From positions 1-56,796 of the IMG/VR virus record IMGVR_UViG_3300025011_000055: 56,796 bases of DNA; one strand, 5' to 3'. The translations under genes and the position numbers were made by a program. The first letter of the stretch is position 1. Every line of letters begins with the position of its first letter. Source of the stretch: a virus. The notes under the pieces are model-generated. The model had not been told where the DNA came from. It ran no database searches and saw only the letters and a program-made list of their open reading frames with translations. Below are positions 44,780 to 54,784 of this stretch, in pieces.

Positions 44780-44977
44780 ATGGAAATCCAAAAATTCATA
44801 ATCACTATCCAGTGGGGAAAAGGCCTCCATTATGTTGCATCTACTTGTGCAACTGAAAAACGTGCATCAGAATTAGTTGCTTTCCATACTGGAAGATGTG
44901 ATAAATTAAAACTTAAAACCAGACGTGGAGCTAAAGCAACTGTTCGATCATGGCAATTAGTAACAGAGTCTAAGTGA
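44780..44977 (+). CDS. small hypothetical protein (65 aa)
   Basis: MEIQKFIITIQWGKGLHYVA, a small beta-alpha-type protein with a basic end (KLKTRRGAKATVRSW). AAGGATATTT precedes the ATG. Not recognised. Confidence 0.55.
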   Translation: MEIQKFIITIQWGKGLHYVASTCATEKRASELVAFHTGRCDKLKLKTRRGAKATVRSWQLVTESK

Positions 44978-45225
44978 ATAATTTTATGAAGAAACTAACT
45001 GAACTAGATCTACAAAATGCTCTAGACGAATGCGAATTATTACAGTTCAAATCTCATGGAGATTGGCTGGCTGGCATGATTAAAAGATTGAATGCAACAC
45101 TAATGTTTAATGATTGTACTGAATTAATTGGAAATGCATTGCTAAAGAAAAAAGTTATTCCACCAATAAAGACTGTAGTAAAGACTGGCAATTCTGTTGA
45201 ACCAGAAGTTCCATGCAAAACCTGA
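44974..45225 (+). CDS. hypothetical protein (83 aa)
   Basis: A GTG start overlapping the previous stop (GTGA), or an ATG four codons later giving MKKLTELDLQNALDEC. Helical. It lacks a strong ribosome binding site, so translation may depend on coupling. Not recognised. Confidence 0.5.
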   Translation: MNNFMKKLTELDLQNALDECELLQFKSHGDWLAGMIKRLNATLMFNDCTELIGNALLKKKVIPPIKTVVKTGNSVEPEVPCKT

Positions 45226-45258
45226 AGTGATTAAATACACCTGGAGGGTGTAATAAAA

Positions 45259-45453
45259 ATGATCTCATTCAAATCTACAGTGTTACAAAAACTTCAAACT
45301 TATTTACTTTCTCGGGAAGCAGAACCAACTAGGGATGCAGCTAACATAATAATTCCTAATGGAGTTACAGCAGCAGCAACCATACAGGCAATTAAAGATT
45401 GTATTAAAATAGTTGAGGGATGCAATAATGAATGGGCAAAATACGTTGACTAA
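45259..45453 (+). CDS. small hypothetical protein (64 aa)
   Basis: MISFKSTVLQKLQTYLLSRE, a small helical protein. GGAGG lies upstream at 45242-45246. Not recognised. Confidence 0.55.
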   Translation: MISFKSTVLQKLQTYLLSREAEPTRDAANIIIPNGVTAAATIQAIKDCIKIVEGCNNEWAKYVD

Positions 45454-45462
45454 GGAGAGCAT

Positions 45463-45681
45463 ATGAGCGGAAATTATTTTGAATATAATCAAGTTATGAA
45501 TCGGATGCAAGTTATGTGTGAAGAAAGCCTTTGCCCAGATCATTATGAAATATGGGAAATTATCAAGAAGGCACTTTATGAAACACGAAGCAGTTTAAAA
45601 GAATCAACCTGTACAATTGATCCAAGAGAAGATTTGCCTAATGATTTGATAGCAGCTTTAGCTCATGAGGATGGAGAATGA
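45463..45681 (+). CDS. small hypothetical protein (72 aa)
   Basis: MSGNYFEYNQVMNRMQVMCEES, acidic and helical. AAGGAGAGC precedes the ATG. It ends three bases before thyX. Not recognised. Confidence 0.55.
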   Translation: MSGNYFEYNQVMNRMQVMCEESLCPDHYEIWEIIKKALYETRSSLKESTCTIDPREDLPNDLIAALAHEDGE

Positions 45682-45684
45682 AAT

Positions 45685-46641
45685 ATGAAAATAATCAAAC
45701 CAAGCGTACAATTTTATGGCGCAGTACCGACAGAATATAATGCAGCACTTAAGTTCATCGAGATGGCTGGCAGAACATGCTACAAGTCAGAAGACAAGAT
45801 CACTGAAGATAGTGCAGAAGGCTTCGTCCGGAAACTGATCAAGGCAGGTCATCTAGCTATGGTCGAGCACTCGAATTTTGTAGTGCGAGCACAAAGAATG
45901 GACTATCCACTAGTTTGGTTACAAGGACAGGTTGGTAAATATCTAACTGCTTTAAATGATTCTGAGCACACATACATAGGAGGAAGTCTTACTGCATGGT
46001 ATCAGCATACTGTGAAGGAAGGAATCCCTGACTACTGCGATTGTTTTGTAAAAGGTTATGGAAGTTTATTTTCTATAGATATTGAAACCGGTACTAGAGG
46101 TTGGCAAGTCTGCCCTCACAATGAAGTCCCCAAGGAACTCCACAGGTTTGCTGTCAAGTTTATCTGTGATCGCGGAGTCAGTCATGAGTTGGTACGACAC
46201 AGGCCTTGCTCTTTTGCTCAGGAATCAACCCGGTACGTAAACTATGCTGGCAAGGATATGGAGTTTATTGAACCGGAAGACCTTGAGAGCTGGCCCGATG
46301 ATACTTACCGTCAGTTTATGTTGGCTTGCGAAGACGCCGAGACTGCGTATCATTACATGGTAAAGCCTGAAGGACCTTTGTCACCCCAACAAGCCCGGGC
46401 CGTCCTGCCTAATGCCTTGAAGACTGAGATCGTAGTCACGGCAGATTCATCCGAATGGACGCATATCAGAAAGCTCCGTACAGCTAAATCTGCTCATCCC
46501 GATATGCAGCGAGTAATGAATATGATGCCTTGGGAGGAGTTCTTAGACAATCAAATTGAAGAAAATAAAATTCATCGTTGTGAAAAACATCATAAAGACT
46601 TTACTGGTAAAGTTTGTCCTGAATGTGAGCAAGAGAGCTAA
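45685..46641 (+). CDS. thyX: flavin-dependent thymidylate synthase ThyX, with zinc-type tail
   Basis: 318 residues. The ThyX signature RHRPCSFAQESTRY (RHRxxSxxxxSxRY) lies at about 171-184, with AGRTCYKS and MVEHSNFV upstream. ThyX makes dTMP from dUMP using FAD and methylenetetrahydrofolate. The C-terminal 30 residues are an extra, with CEKHH and CPECE that could bind metal; they are encoded by AT-rich codons unlike the rest of the gene. Confidence 0.93.
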   Translation: MKIIKPSVQFYGAVPTEYNAALKFIEMAGRTCYKSEDKITEDSAEGFVRKLIKAGHLAMVEHSNFVVRAQRMDYPLVWLQGQVGKYLTALNDSEHTYIGGSLTAWYQHTVKEGIPDYCDCFVKGYGSLFSIDIETGTRGWQVCPHNEVPKELHRFAVKFICDRGVSHELVRHRPCSFAQESTRYVNYAGKDMEFIEPEDLESWPDDTYRQFMLACEDAETAYHYMVKPEGPLSPQQARAVLPNALKTEIVVTADSSEWTHIRKLRTAKSAHPDMQRVMNMMPWEEFLDNQIEENKIHRCEKHHKDFTGKVCPECEQES

Positions 46642-46679
46642 TTAGTTGTGGAACTTAAGTTAATGTTTGACAACTGGTT

Positions 46680-46693
46680 GTTCATTTATGAAC
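46680..46693. promoter_or_regulatory. GTTC-N6-GAAC palindrome, copy 6
   Basis: GTTCATTTATGAAC, between thyX and the last early gene. A TTGACA lies just upstream at 46668-46673 but no -10 box is at a good distance, so the palindrome may mark a regulated or non-standard promoter. Confidence 0.5.
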
Positions 46694-46724
46694 GGTCACT
46701 CATTATCTAATAAGAGGTATATTT

Positions 46725-47342
46725 ATGCCAAATGTTGTATGTATGCAGGATGGGAATGGTAATGTTTATGCTACATATATGAAAGAAGAAAGCATAAATA
46801 AATTAGATAAAGTAATTGAGAAGAAAGAAATTACTTTAAAAGAATTAAGAAAGATGTTTATTTATAATCCTGAAACGGGTGATTTAATATATCGTGATCC
46901 TCCAAGAAAGAAAAAAATTTATTTTCCTAATGCTGATGGAAAAGCTGGATATGCTAATTCTAAAGGTTATAAACATGTTTCTATTAGAGGAAAAGTATAT
47001 TCAGTACATAGATTAATATGGTATATTTATTATGGTAAGAAACCAAATAAAGATATTGATCATATTAATAGAGATCCATCTGACAATAGAATAATAAATC
47101 TTAGACTTGTTACTAAACAACAAAACTGTTTAAATAGAAGTGTAAGTAAAAATAGTGTTTCAGGTGTTATTGGAGTTAGTTGGAATAAACAAAGAAATAA
47201 ATGGCAGGCAGGAATTACTATTAATAAAAAATATATATTATTAGGAATATTCTTAAATTTTGAAGATGCCGTAAAAGCTAGAAAATCTGCTGAAGATTTT
47301 GCAGGCATAACAAAATTTAAATTTCCTTTAAACAAAGTATAA
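46725..47342 (+). CDS. HNH homing-type endonuclease with AP2 domain
   Basis: 205 residues. An N-terminal 35-residue extension is followed by an NUMOD-like segment (FIYNPETGDLIYRDPPR), an HNH core with KDIDHINRDPSDNRIINLRLV at about 109-130, and an AP2 domain (SGVIGVSWNKQRNKWQAGI). Related to the enzyme at 27672. Very AT-rich. It is the last early gene, just before the convergent terminator. Confidence 0.88.
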   Translation: MPNVVCMQDGNGNVYATYMKEESINKLDKVIEKKEITLKELRKMFIYNPETGDLIYRDPPRKKKIYFPNADGKAGYANSKGYKHVSIRGKVYSVHRLIWYIYYGKKPNKDIDHINRDPSDNRIINLRLVTKQQNCLNRSVSKNSVSGVIGVSWNKQRNKWQAGITINKKYILLGIFLNFEDAVKARKSAEDFAGITKFKFPLNKV

Positions 47343-47347
47343 ACAAA

Positions 47348-47381
47348 AGCCAGAACTCACGAAACAGTATGAGTTCTGGCT
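47348..47381. terminator. bidirectional terminator between converging early and late genes
   Basis: AGCCAGAACTCA (47348-47359) and TGAGTTCTGGCT (47370-47381) form a perfect 12-bp stem with a 10-base loop. ATTTTTATT follows on the plus strand and TTTTGTTT on the minus strand. It lies between stops at 47342 and 47390, the only convergent point in the window. Confidence 0.9.
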
Positions 47382-47389
47382 ATTCATTT

Positions 47390-50300
47390 TTATTGCATCG
47401 TATCTACAACTTCAAAATATCTTTTTAATATTACCTCTCGTTGATGCTGCAACTGTCCAAGCCTTTCTCTAACATTTGTTGTCTGCTCAATCTTTTTCAA
47501 CTTATTAATTACTGCCTGGTTCCGATTGAGAGCACTCTGAAAGTTTTCATGCAACTTCATTTGTTTGAAGCCATCCAGGTTTGAATTCAAGAAGGTTCGT
47601 TTGTCTTCCGAGTTTTCAAGTTGCTTCTTGAAGATATCGACTTCCTTACTGACCTTACTAAACTCTTGTTCGTTACTACTCTTTTTGTAGTCCTCTCCCC
47701 TTCCGTAATGCCAATAATAAATCTTCCCACCAATTGGAATGGACTCTACAATTCTTGCATGATCAAAATCAATTGTATCTCCTGTAATGTAAGACCCATA
47801 CAATTGGTTAAGGTCCTTACTGATGGAGTTTACAAACCTGAATGGTGGCAAAATCTGCCCGATCAATCCAGATCCTAAACCTTCCCGAGCTGTTTGCATC
47901 CTTACAAACTTTGATGCTCCACCCATAGTTAAGAAGTTTTCAATCACGTTATCTTCAAACTTAGTTTCTTTCCCCAACATCCAATCCTTCAACTCATCTG
48001 CGCCTGCATTAGCCAGTGTAAGTAAACTCACCAGCTTAATCATGTTACCAATTCCTTCAATAACCTGATCCCGTTCGCCAGTCTTAATTTTGTGCCATGC
48101 TTCATTTCTGAAAACATCAAACTGTTTGAGTGTGTATGTCTTGAGCATATAAAACACTCGGCCATTTCCACTCTTGAGATATTGCTCTGACATTTCAGAA
48201 AGCGCTACAGGTTGGAAATCAAGCAAGCGATGGTACAGCAACATCTTTACGTTGTCTGTCGGATTTCCTGCGAGCAAATCATTTATTACACTCTCAGACT
48301 GTGTTCCAAAGATTGGCTTGATTTGCTTTAGCAGTTCTGTTCGTCCAGCCTCAGTGCTGGCCATAACCTTGTAGTTACTAAACGCATTGTTGATCAAAGT
48401 CTCTTTGCCGATCGAATCTATTCTTTCAAGTCCAACTTTTTTGAATACCCAACTTACTGCATTCCCTAGTGTCGTTCCGTCTGCAAACTCCTGGGCGATC
48501 CTCTCAATCCCTAAGTCTTCCTTAGTTATTTCAGACTTCTTAGTTATGGCTTTACCAACATTCTTAATCGTATCAGCTAGTCCACGTGGTGTCCATACTT
48601 TGCCTACATACATCGCCCAAGCCAAATCTCCAATCTGAGTCAGCGCTGATATAGGCGATCCCATAACATCGATGTATGACATATTTTTGTAAGCATTAAC
48701 TATTCCTGTAGCTCCATGCTCGTGGAATCTAGCATCAAGAATATCCCTTACTACTTTTTGATCATCATCTTGAATTCTTCCACTCAATCTGAGGTCATTA
48801 ATATAGGCTCCGATATTCTCAGTGTAATCTCTTTGCAGTTTGTACTTATCCAATTCTTGTTCAATCCTAATTAGGTCGCCAGAAACATCTTCTATGCGTG
48901 CAGTATTATTAGCCTTTGTATACTCTTCTAGCATTACCTGCTTTCGTTTCTTCTCAGCTTTCAGGGTTGCTATTCTTTCTGGAACCTTACCAAAGAATCG
49001 TCTTGCTTCTATTTTCTTTGTCATACTATAGATGTATTGCATCAATGCGGCATCACTATCCATGTAGAATTTATTCAATTCTGGTGGAACAGTTTCATAT
49101 TGCCTGGCTTGAATATTGCCTGGTCCACCAATACCGAGGTTCCTGCCAAGTATTGTATTGCTTGCAATATCTGCTGCTTGCTCAGGATATTCAATTTCAA
49201 ACTTTTCAACTGTCATACCCAGTTTGTCTGCATAAACTTTGATTGCATCAGTAATAACTGGTCGTTGAGAAATTCCTTTGGTTGCCTGCAAGAATCCCTC
49301 TTGATCTTTAATTATGCGGGGCCAGTATTCTTCAATGAAACCCACATCATAACCAACATCAATTGCATCCTGACGAATGTGATCCAAGACTGCTCGCAGC
49401 TTTTCTTGATCATTGGTCATGTTGTACTTTGCTGCAATTTCTTTGATCTTAATTTCGTCTGAGTTTCTCCTAGCTGCATCCCAAACAAATTTGTCTTGCG
49501 GACTCATTTGCTTAGTCTTCTCAAGGAGTGGGTGTGCAATTCGTAATGCAGTTACAATCTTTTGTGCAGTCCGAAAGTCGAGGTTTCTAATCTCTGCACG
49601 AAGCATTGGATCTACATTTTTAAGTCTAGTTGATATAGACCCCAATCCCTTGTCGATAAGTTGCTTAATTTCATGTCCTCTCATTCGCAAGGTCTGGCCG
49701 ATTGTACGAACCAAACTATTTCGCTCGGTAAACATTTGATGATAAACATCATCACTAATCTTCTGCGCTGGAGTTTCACGAACCTCGAACATCGGCATAC
49801 CTTCACGGAGTGCCTTAGATTTCATACGGTTAGTGATTGGCAGAGAAAGTTGCTGCCTTGCTTCAGCTTCATATCCATCTTTATAAAACTTTTTTGTTAA
49901 TGGATTATATTCTCCTTGAGGAATGTTTGTTACTTCAACTTTCGCATTCCCCCACTTGTTCTTATTGAACTCTGCATTAAAAGTATTCGGAAGTATTTTA
50001 TCATAAAACTCCTGCATTCCATGAAGTCTTTTAGCTTTTTCTTCTTCAGTGCCTTGAGCATAACGATCAAACTGTTGCTGCCCAGTCGTCCATGCAATTT
50101 TATCAAAACCATTTTCAGCAGCATACCTGACCATCCGCTTCATGACAAGGAGAGACCACTGAGTAGAGTTCTTGAATGGTGCATTTGGAACACTATCAAC
50201 TAAATCAGCTTCTCTAGGTAATTCGGAAAAACCTAACATTATATCTTTAAAAACTTCAAAATCTTCATCAGATATTCCTTGTTCTTTTAAGCTCCATCCT

Positions 50301-53300
50301 GGAGTAAGTCCAGATGGCCCAGAATAAAAATTTATATTTGGATATTTATCTTCAATCCGTTTAATTTCCATTTCTCTGGTAATTATATTCGGATTTTCAT
50401 AACCTTTCTTTTTTCCTTCTTGATGCCAATCACTTTGAATCTCTTCAAGGAAAAGAACTTTATTTCCATCTGCATCAGTCCGTTCATTGAACCGAATGTG
50501 AACTAAAGGATTTACAACACCTGGCCAATGAACTTCATGAGTATAAGTCTTTTTATCTTGCTCTGAGGGTAAAGTTAATATTAATTCTTTATAATTCTTT
50601 CCATCTGGAAGTTGATAATGTGAATGTTTAGTATTGCTACTATCGGGAAAGTTATTATATATAGCTTCTTGAAGATCTTCTGATAATTCATTAAACTCTA
50701 TATCATTTCCTAAAGAATTTGTAAAATAATGTCTATTCGTTTGTGGATCATATTCAGCAGATATTCCTTCAGCAGAAAACATTTTTTGAATTTCAGATGA
50801 TAATTTTAATTCTTCTTTAACTACTTCTTCCAGACTCACATTATTTTCTTGAACAAATTTCAACAAGTCTGCCTGAGTAACTTTTCCTTCCTGCTTATCA
50901 AGCCAATCATTCACACCAACCCAATCAAGTTCATCCTGCTTAAGTCCTGGAAAGTTCTTAATCATTCCTTTCCATTGATCAGGTGTTGCTTGCTTCTGAT
51001 TAAATCCAGCAACCGCATTCTCAAGTGCGGAGTACCATTGCTTTGCAGCTTCTTCAGCTTGAGGAACAGTAACTTGAACAGTCTGTCCATTTACTTGCCT
51101 CTCATAAATCTTTCCACTTTCTACTTCACGAGCCAACCCTGAGACTGTTTGTTTACCAAAGCTTAACAACTGCTGGAAGAAGTCCATTACTCGTTGAATG
51201 ACTTTACCAAACGAAGTGTTTCTATATTCAGCTCTGTTGACCATAATCTGAGCAAACATGTTCGCACGATTCTCAACCATCCTTTGCTTTGGATCTTCAT
51301 GAGTACTAAGAGCAAATTCAAGCTTACCTGCTTTACGAAGTTTATTAAACTCACGATTCAAAGCGCTATCATCTGCTTCTGTAATCAATCCCAAGTTGTC
51401 AAGTACATGCTTGTTCTCATGCCAAAGAGTCTTATTGTCTGCAAAGTTTTCATCAAGAAGAATTTCATTCCCGATCGTAATGCCAAGAATCTTTCCATTC
51501 TTTGACATCTGCCCAGTTTCAATTGCTAACTTAACAAAGCCTTGGCCAGCATTTTGAATACTATTGATTGTTAAGCCTTGACCATTTTTAAACTTAACTG
51601 ATATTGTTCCATCAGGAGATTGATTTATTTCTTGTCCTGGAAAAGCTCCCTTAATATCATCAAGATTTACTTTGCCTAATGTTTCTTGATTTTCACGTAC
51701 TTCAAATGCCTCTTCATTTTTTGTTACCATTCTTGCTATAGAATCAAGTGACAGCGGTCCATTTACCGATTCTCCACCAGCAAAATAAGCAATTTCAACA
51801 GGAATTGTTTTAAGTCCTGCGAGTTTTGCTGCACGAACTCGATGATTTCCTTCGTTGATTAATGCAGTGCCATCATATCCTACATTAATAAAAATAGCTT
51901 TATCTGGAAGATATCCATTTTCAGAGATACTTCGTCGTATTTTCATTATTGTTCTAGTGTCTTGAAAATCTTGTAAATGATCAAGCCTTACATCTTCACC
52001 TTCCATTCCCCTTAAAAATACAACAGAGTCTATGGGAAGTTCTATTCTATTAATTTTTGCTGTGACAGAACCATGCCTGAAACCAGTTCTTTCATCTTTT
52101 GCTTTAGCTTTCTTACGCTGCTCTTCTAACCAACTACCACCAGGATTATCAAGAATAACTCTTCCACCTGCTTCTTTTATTATTTTTTTGCTATCTGTTT
52201 CACCGACTTGAAACTGTGGAGCACTACCTACTTGCCGTTCATTAGTGAACCAACTCTGCAAACCTCCTGGCAAGTTTCTAGGAATCTCAGTTTCAACTGC
52301 CTGACTATTTGGTGTCGGAACATCACCAAGATCTTTAGCAATTTGTTGAAACCATTCCTGGCGCTTATTCTGCTCAGCTAAAGACGAAACGACATTTTGT
52401 TTTGCTTCACTTTGTGCTGTCGTATCACTTTTGACATTACCTTCAATATTAGCAAGTTGTGTCTCAAAGAACTTCTTCCGCATAAATGCTTCCGTTCCAG
52501 GAGTCATTTCTTCATGAATAAGATTTAATTCTTTTTTAACACCCTGCCAATAATCCTCTATAACAGCTTTTTCTCTTTCAGTAAATTTCTGTGTTAAAAA
52601 TACTTCAGCAGATTCCTGAGCATTCTTAACTCCAGGCTGCTCAAACATCTGATTGTAAAGTTTCTGCCTGATTGCCGGATCACTCTCTTGAGTAATCGAA
52701 GACATTACCTTTTGAAGTTCTTGCTTTCTAAACTGAGTGTCGGCATCTTCACCTTGAGTAGCAAACACTTCAGCAGAATCAGCAGCATCTTTAACACCAG
52801 GCTGCATGAACATCTTCTCATAAAGTGTTTGCCTGGCTTGAGGATCAGGCTCAACCACTATAGATTCAAGAACCTTGTTAAGACGTTCCTGATCTTTAGC
52901 TTTAACAAGTTGATCAAACTGACTTAAGTCTGCATTCGCAATAGTTTCTGCAGATTCCTGAGCATCTCTTTCAAAAGTTTGAAATAATCCATCATAAACT
53001 TTCTGCAATTCTTGTTTCTTTTGCTGACTTTGTGTGTTTGCAATTTGAGTCGAAAGTCTATCTAGGATATCTTGCTGCTCAGTAGATTTTTCACCAAAGA
53101 CTTGTGCTGACTCATTTGCATCTTTATTAACTCCACCAAGCCAAAGCTGGTTATAAAAGTTTTCCTTTTCTTGACGAATTTCATCAGCTTTTTTCGGCCC
53201 TTCAAAGTCACTAACTTGATTAGTTTTCTGCTGCAGCTGTCTGTCAAGAAGAGTATTTTTCTCCTTCTTCAGATTAAAAATCCTGTCAGCAATTGATGCC

Positions 53301-54760
53301 TTCTTTGTAGGATCAGTTTCATCCTTATATTGTTTAAGAGCTATTTCTTCTCTCTTATTAATTGTATCAAGATCATCATTAATTTTCTGTGCATCAGTAA
53401 TTCTTTTCTCAGATAATTTATTTTCAATTTCTTTTGCTTCCTTCTCTTCAGGAGAAAGTGCTTCATATTCCTTCTTAGCAAGTTCTTCTTTCTTCTGTAT
53501 TCCAGAATTAATCCGATCTAGAAGGCTCTGATTATTTTTATTATCCTCAACAGTCTTTCTGATTAATTCAGCCTGATCAACATTTAACTCTCTTGCTTTC
53601 TGATCAAGCTTATAAGGATCATCAAGAATTTCTTTATTCAACTTAAGAGTTTCATTTAAAGTTTGGATGCTCTTACCAAGTTCATCTTCTTTCAAATTAA
53701 GAATATTTGCAGCCCTTCTATCAAGCTCAACCTCTGCATCAGTCTTTCCAGGCCCAGGATCTTTTGCTTGTGCGGAGAATCCTGCATTAACTGCTGCACC
53801 AGCTCCACCACCAATTGCTCCAGCAGCCATACTTTCAATAATGCGTTCAACATTATCAGCAGTCAATAACTTCTCATCAGTATTTGCTACAGTATTAAGA
53901 ACACTAAGCAGTTCCTGTCCACCTTCCTGCAAAGCTTCTTGCGGAATATTTGTAAGCAATTCCTTTGCAGACTTTTTAATCGTGCCAGTTGAACCCTTAC
54001 TCAAGGCATCTACAAAAGTATCTACCAACTTACTATTACCACCAGCAAATTCTAATGAAGTTGCCAGAGCACCAAACAACAGTGCCGTCTCAGGAGCATC
54101 AATGCCTTTTTCCTGCAGCAACTCTGCATACATTCCACCAGACTCTAGTGGCATAACTGATCCGGCAATACCAACCTTTCCGCCAAACTTCTTCAATGCT
54201 TGTCCAGTAAGTTGCTTCCTTACCTGAGTTTCTGTCAAATCTCCAATCCCACGTTTAACTGACTGCTTTACAGCTTCATCAATTCCTTTTTTAAGAATTG
54301 TTCTACCTGCCAAACCGCCGGCAACAGTACCTGCACCAGGAGCAATAGCAGATCCAGCAATCGCACCAACAGCAGCCTCAGCCATACTTGGGACAAGTTC
54401 ACCTAAAGTTCCTTGAGCCCAGTCAACAGCACCACCTACTCCTGCTTCGCCAATATAGATATCTTTAAAGGAATTCTTCTTAGGATACTGTTTGGCTTCT
54501 TCAATATTCCTGTTATATCCTTCCATACCAAAATCTTGCAAATTCTGGCCAGTCGATTCCATTCCGAACTTTTTCAATCCAGAGCCTGCAAGTGCAGTAG
54601 CACCATAAGCAGACGCCTGAAGATTCTGCAAGCCTCTCTTCACTCCAGGTATAAAATCAGAATCAGTTGGAACAGGAGTATTAATTTCTTCTGTATCATC
54701 AAAAAAACTTTTTACTACTGGCGAAGTAGTTTCTTCTGTATCATCAAAAAATCCAGCCAT
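47390..54760 (-). CDS. giant polyvalent protein with ParB-like and metallopeptidase-type domains
   Basis: 2456 residues. The start repeats FFDDTEE, a glycine/alanine-rich hydrophobic stretch lies near 120-155, coiled coils from 330 to 520, then three related segments at about 535, 655 and 705 (YNQMFEQPGVKNAQESAEVF type). A ParB/Srx-like domain lies at about 895-990 (HGSVTAKINRIELPI, EGNHRVRAAKLAG), an HExxH motif (LWHENKHVL) near 1115, and large-polyvalent-protein domains at about 1275-1570 (ELDWVGVNDWLD, LFLEEIQSDWHQEGKK). Proteins of this class are packaged in virions and injected with the DNA. Confidence 0.8.
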   Translation of the reverse strand: MAGFFDDTEETTSPVVKSFFDDTEEINTPVPTDSDFIPGVKRGLQNLQASAYGATALAGSGLKKFGMESTGQNLQDFGMEGYNRNIEEAKQYPKKNSFKDIYIGEAGVGGAVDWAQGTLGELVPSMAEAAVGAIAGSAIAPGAGTVAGGLAGRTILKKGIDEAVKQSVKRGIGDLTETQVRKQLTGQALKKFGGKVGIAGSVMPLESGGMYAELLQEKGIDAPETALLFGALATSLEFAGGNSKLVDTFVDALSKGSTGTIKKSAKELLTNIPQEALQEGGQELLSVLNTVANTDEKLLTADNVERIIESMAAGAIGGGAGAAVNAGFSAQAKDPGPGKTDAEVELDRRAANILNLKEDELGKSIQTLNETLKLNKEILDDPYKLDQKARELNVDQAELIRKTVEDNKNNQSLLDRINSGIQKKEELAKKEYEALSPEEKEAKEIENKLSEKRITDAQKINDDLDTINKREEIALKQYKDETDPTKKASIADRIFNLKKEKNTLLDRQLQQKTNQVSDFEGPKKADEIRQEKENFYNQLWLGGVNKDANESAQVFGEKSTEQQDILDRLSTQIANTQSQQKKQELQKVYDGLFQTFERDAQESAETIANADLSQFDQLVKAKDQERLNKVLESIVVEPDPQARQTLYEKMFMQPGVKDAADSAEVFATQGEDADTQFRKQELQKVMSSITQESDPAIRQKLYNQMFEQPGVKNAQESAEVFLTQKFTEREKAVIEDYWQGVKKELNLIHEEMTPGTEAFMRKKFFETQLANIEGNVKSDTTAQSEAKQNVVSSLAEQNKRQEWFQQIAKDLGDVPTPNSQAVETEIPRNLPGGLQSWFTNERQVGSAPQFQVGETDSKKIIKEAGGRVILDNPGGSWLEEQRKKAKAKDERTGFRHGSVTAKINRIELPIDSVVFLRGMEGEDVRLDHLQDFQDTRTIMKIRRSISENGYLPDKAIFINVGYDGTALINEGNHRVRAAKLAGLKTIPVEIAYFAGGESVNGPLSLDSIARMVTKNEEAFEVRENQETLGKVNLDDIKGAFPGQEINQSPDGTISVKFKNGQGLTINSIQNAGQGFVKLAIETGQMSKNGKILGITIGNEILLDENFADNKTLWHENKHVLDNLGLITEADDSALNREFNKLRKAGKLEFALSTHEDPKQRMVENRANMFAQIMVNRAEYRNTSFGKVIQRVMDFFQQLLSFGKQTVSGLAREVESGKIYERQVNGQTVQVTVPQAEEAAKQWYSALENAVAGFNQKQATPDQWKGMIKNFPGLKQDELDWVGVNDWLDKQEGKVTQADLLKFVQENNVSLEEVVKEELKLSSEIQKMFSAEGISAEYDPQTNRHYFTNSLGNDIEFNELSEDLQEAIYNNFPDSSNTKHSHYQLPDGKNYKELILTLPSEQDKKTYTHEVHWPGVVNPLVHIRFNERTDADGNKVLFLEEIQSDWHQEGKKKGYENPNIITREMEIKRIEDKYPNINFYSGPSGLTPGWSLKEQGISDEDFEVFKDIMLGFSELPREADLVDSVPNAPFKNSTQWSLLVMKRMVRYAAENGFDKIAWTTGQQQFDRYAQGTEEEKAKRLHGMQEFYDKILPNTFNAEFNKNKWGNAKVEVTNIPQGEYNPLTKKFYKDGYEAEARQQLSLPITNRMKSKALREGMPMFEVRETPAQKISDDVYHQMFTERNSLVRTIGQTLRMRGHEIKQLIDKGLGSISTRLKNVDPMLRAEIRNLDFRTAQKIVTALRIAHPLLEKTKQMSPQDKFVWDAARRNSDEIKIKEIAAKYNMTNDQEKLRAVLDHIRQDAIDVGYDVGFIEEYWPRIIKDQEGFLQATKGISQRPVITDAIKVYADKLGMTVEKFEIEYPEQAADIASNTILGRNLGIGGPGNIQARQYETVPPELNKFYMDSDAALMQYIYSMTKKIEARRFFGKVPERIATLKAEKKRKQVMLEEYTKANNTARIEDVSGDLIRIEQELDKYKLQRDYTENIGAYINDLRLSGRIQDDDQKVVRDILDARFHEHGATGIVNAYKNMSYIDVMGSPISALTQIGDLAWAMYVGKVWTPRGLADTIKNVGKAITKKSEITKEDLGIERIAQEFADGTTLGNAVSWVFKKVGLERIDSIGKETLINNAFSNYKVMASTEAGRTELLKQIKPIFGTQSESVINDLLAGNPTDNVKMLLYHRLLDFQPVALSEMSEQYLKSGNGRVFYMLKTYTLKQFDVFRNEAWHKIKTGERDQVIEGIGNMIKLVSLLTLANAGADELKDWMLGKETKFEDNVIENFLTMGGASKFVRMQTAREGLGSGLIGQILPPFRFVNSISKDLNQLYGSYITGDTIDFDHARIVESIPIGGKIYYWHYGRGEDYKKSSNEQEFSKVSKEVDIFKKQLENSEDKRTFLNSNLDGFKQMKLHENFQSALNRNQAVINKLKKIEQTTNVRERLGQLQHQREVILKRYFEVVDTMQ

Positions 54761-54784
54761 TTTATATCCTTATAAGTTAATTTA

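Noticed and set aside
8118-46693. LexA/SOS boxes as an explanation for the GTTC-N6-GAAC palindromes
   Set aside because: The known LexA consensus sequences I can recall (CTG-N10-CAG, GAAC-N4-GTTC and others) do not match this form, and no LexA-like gene was seen.
53667-54227. 186-codon plus-strand frame within the giant gene
   Set aside because: Ser/Ala/Pro-rich shadow of the alanine-rich coding strand with no start signals.
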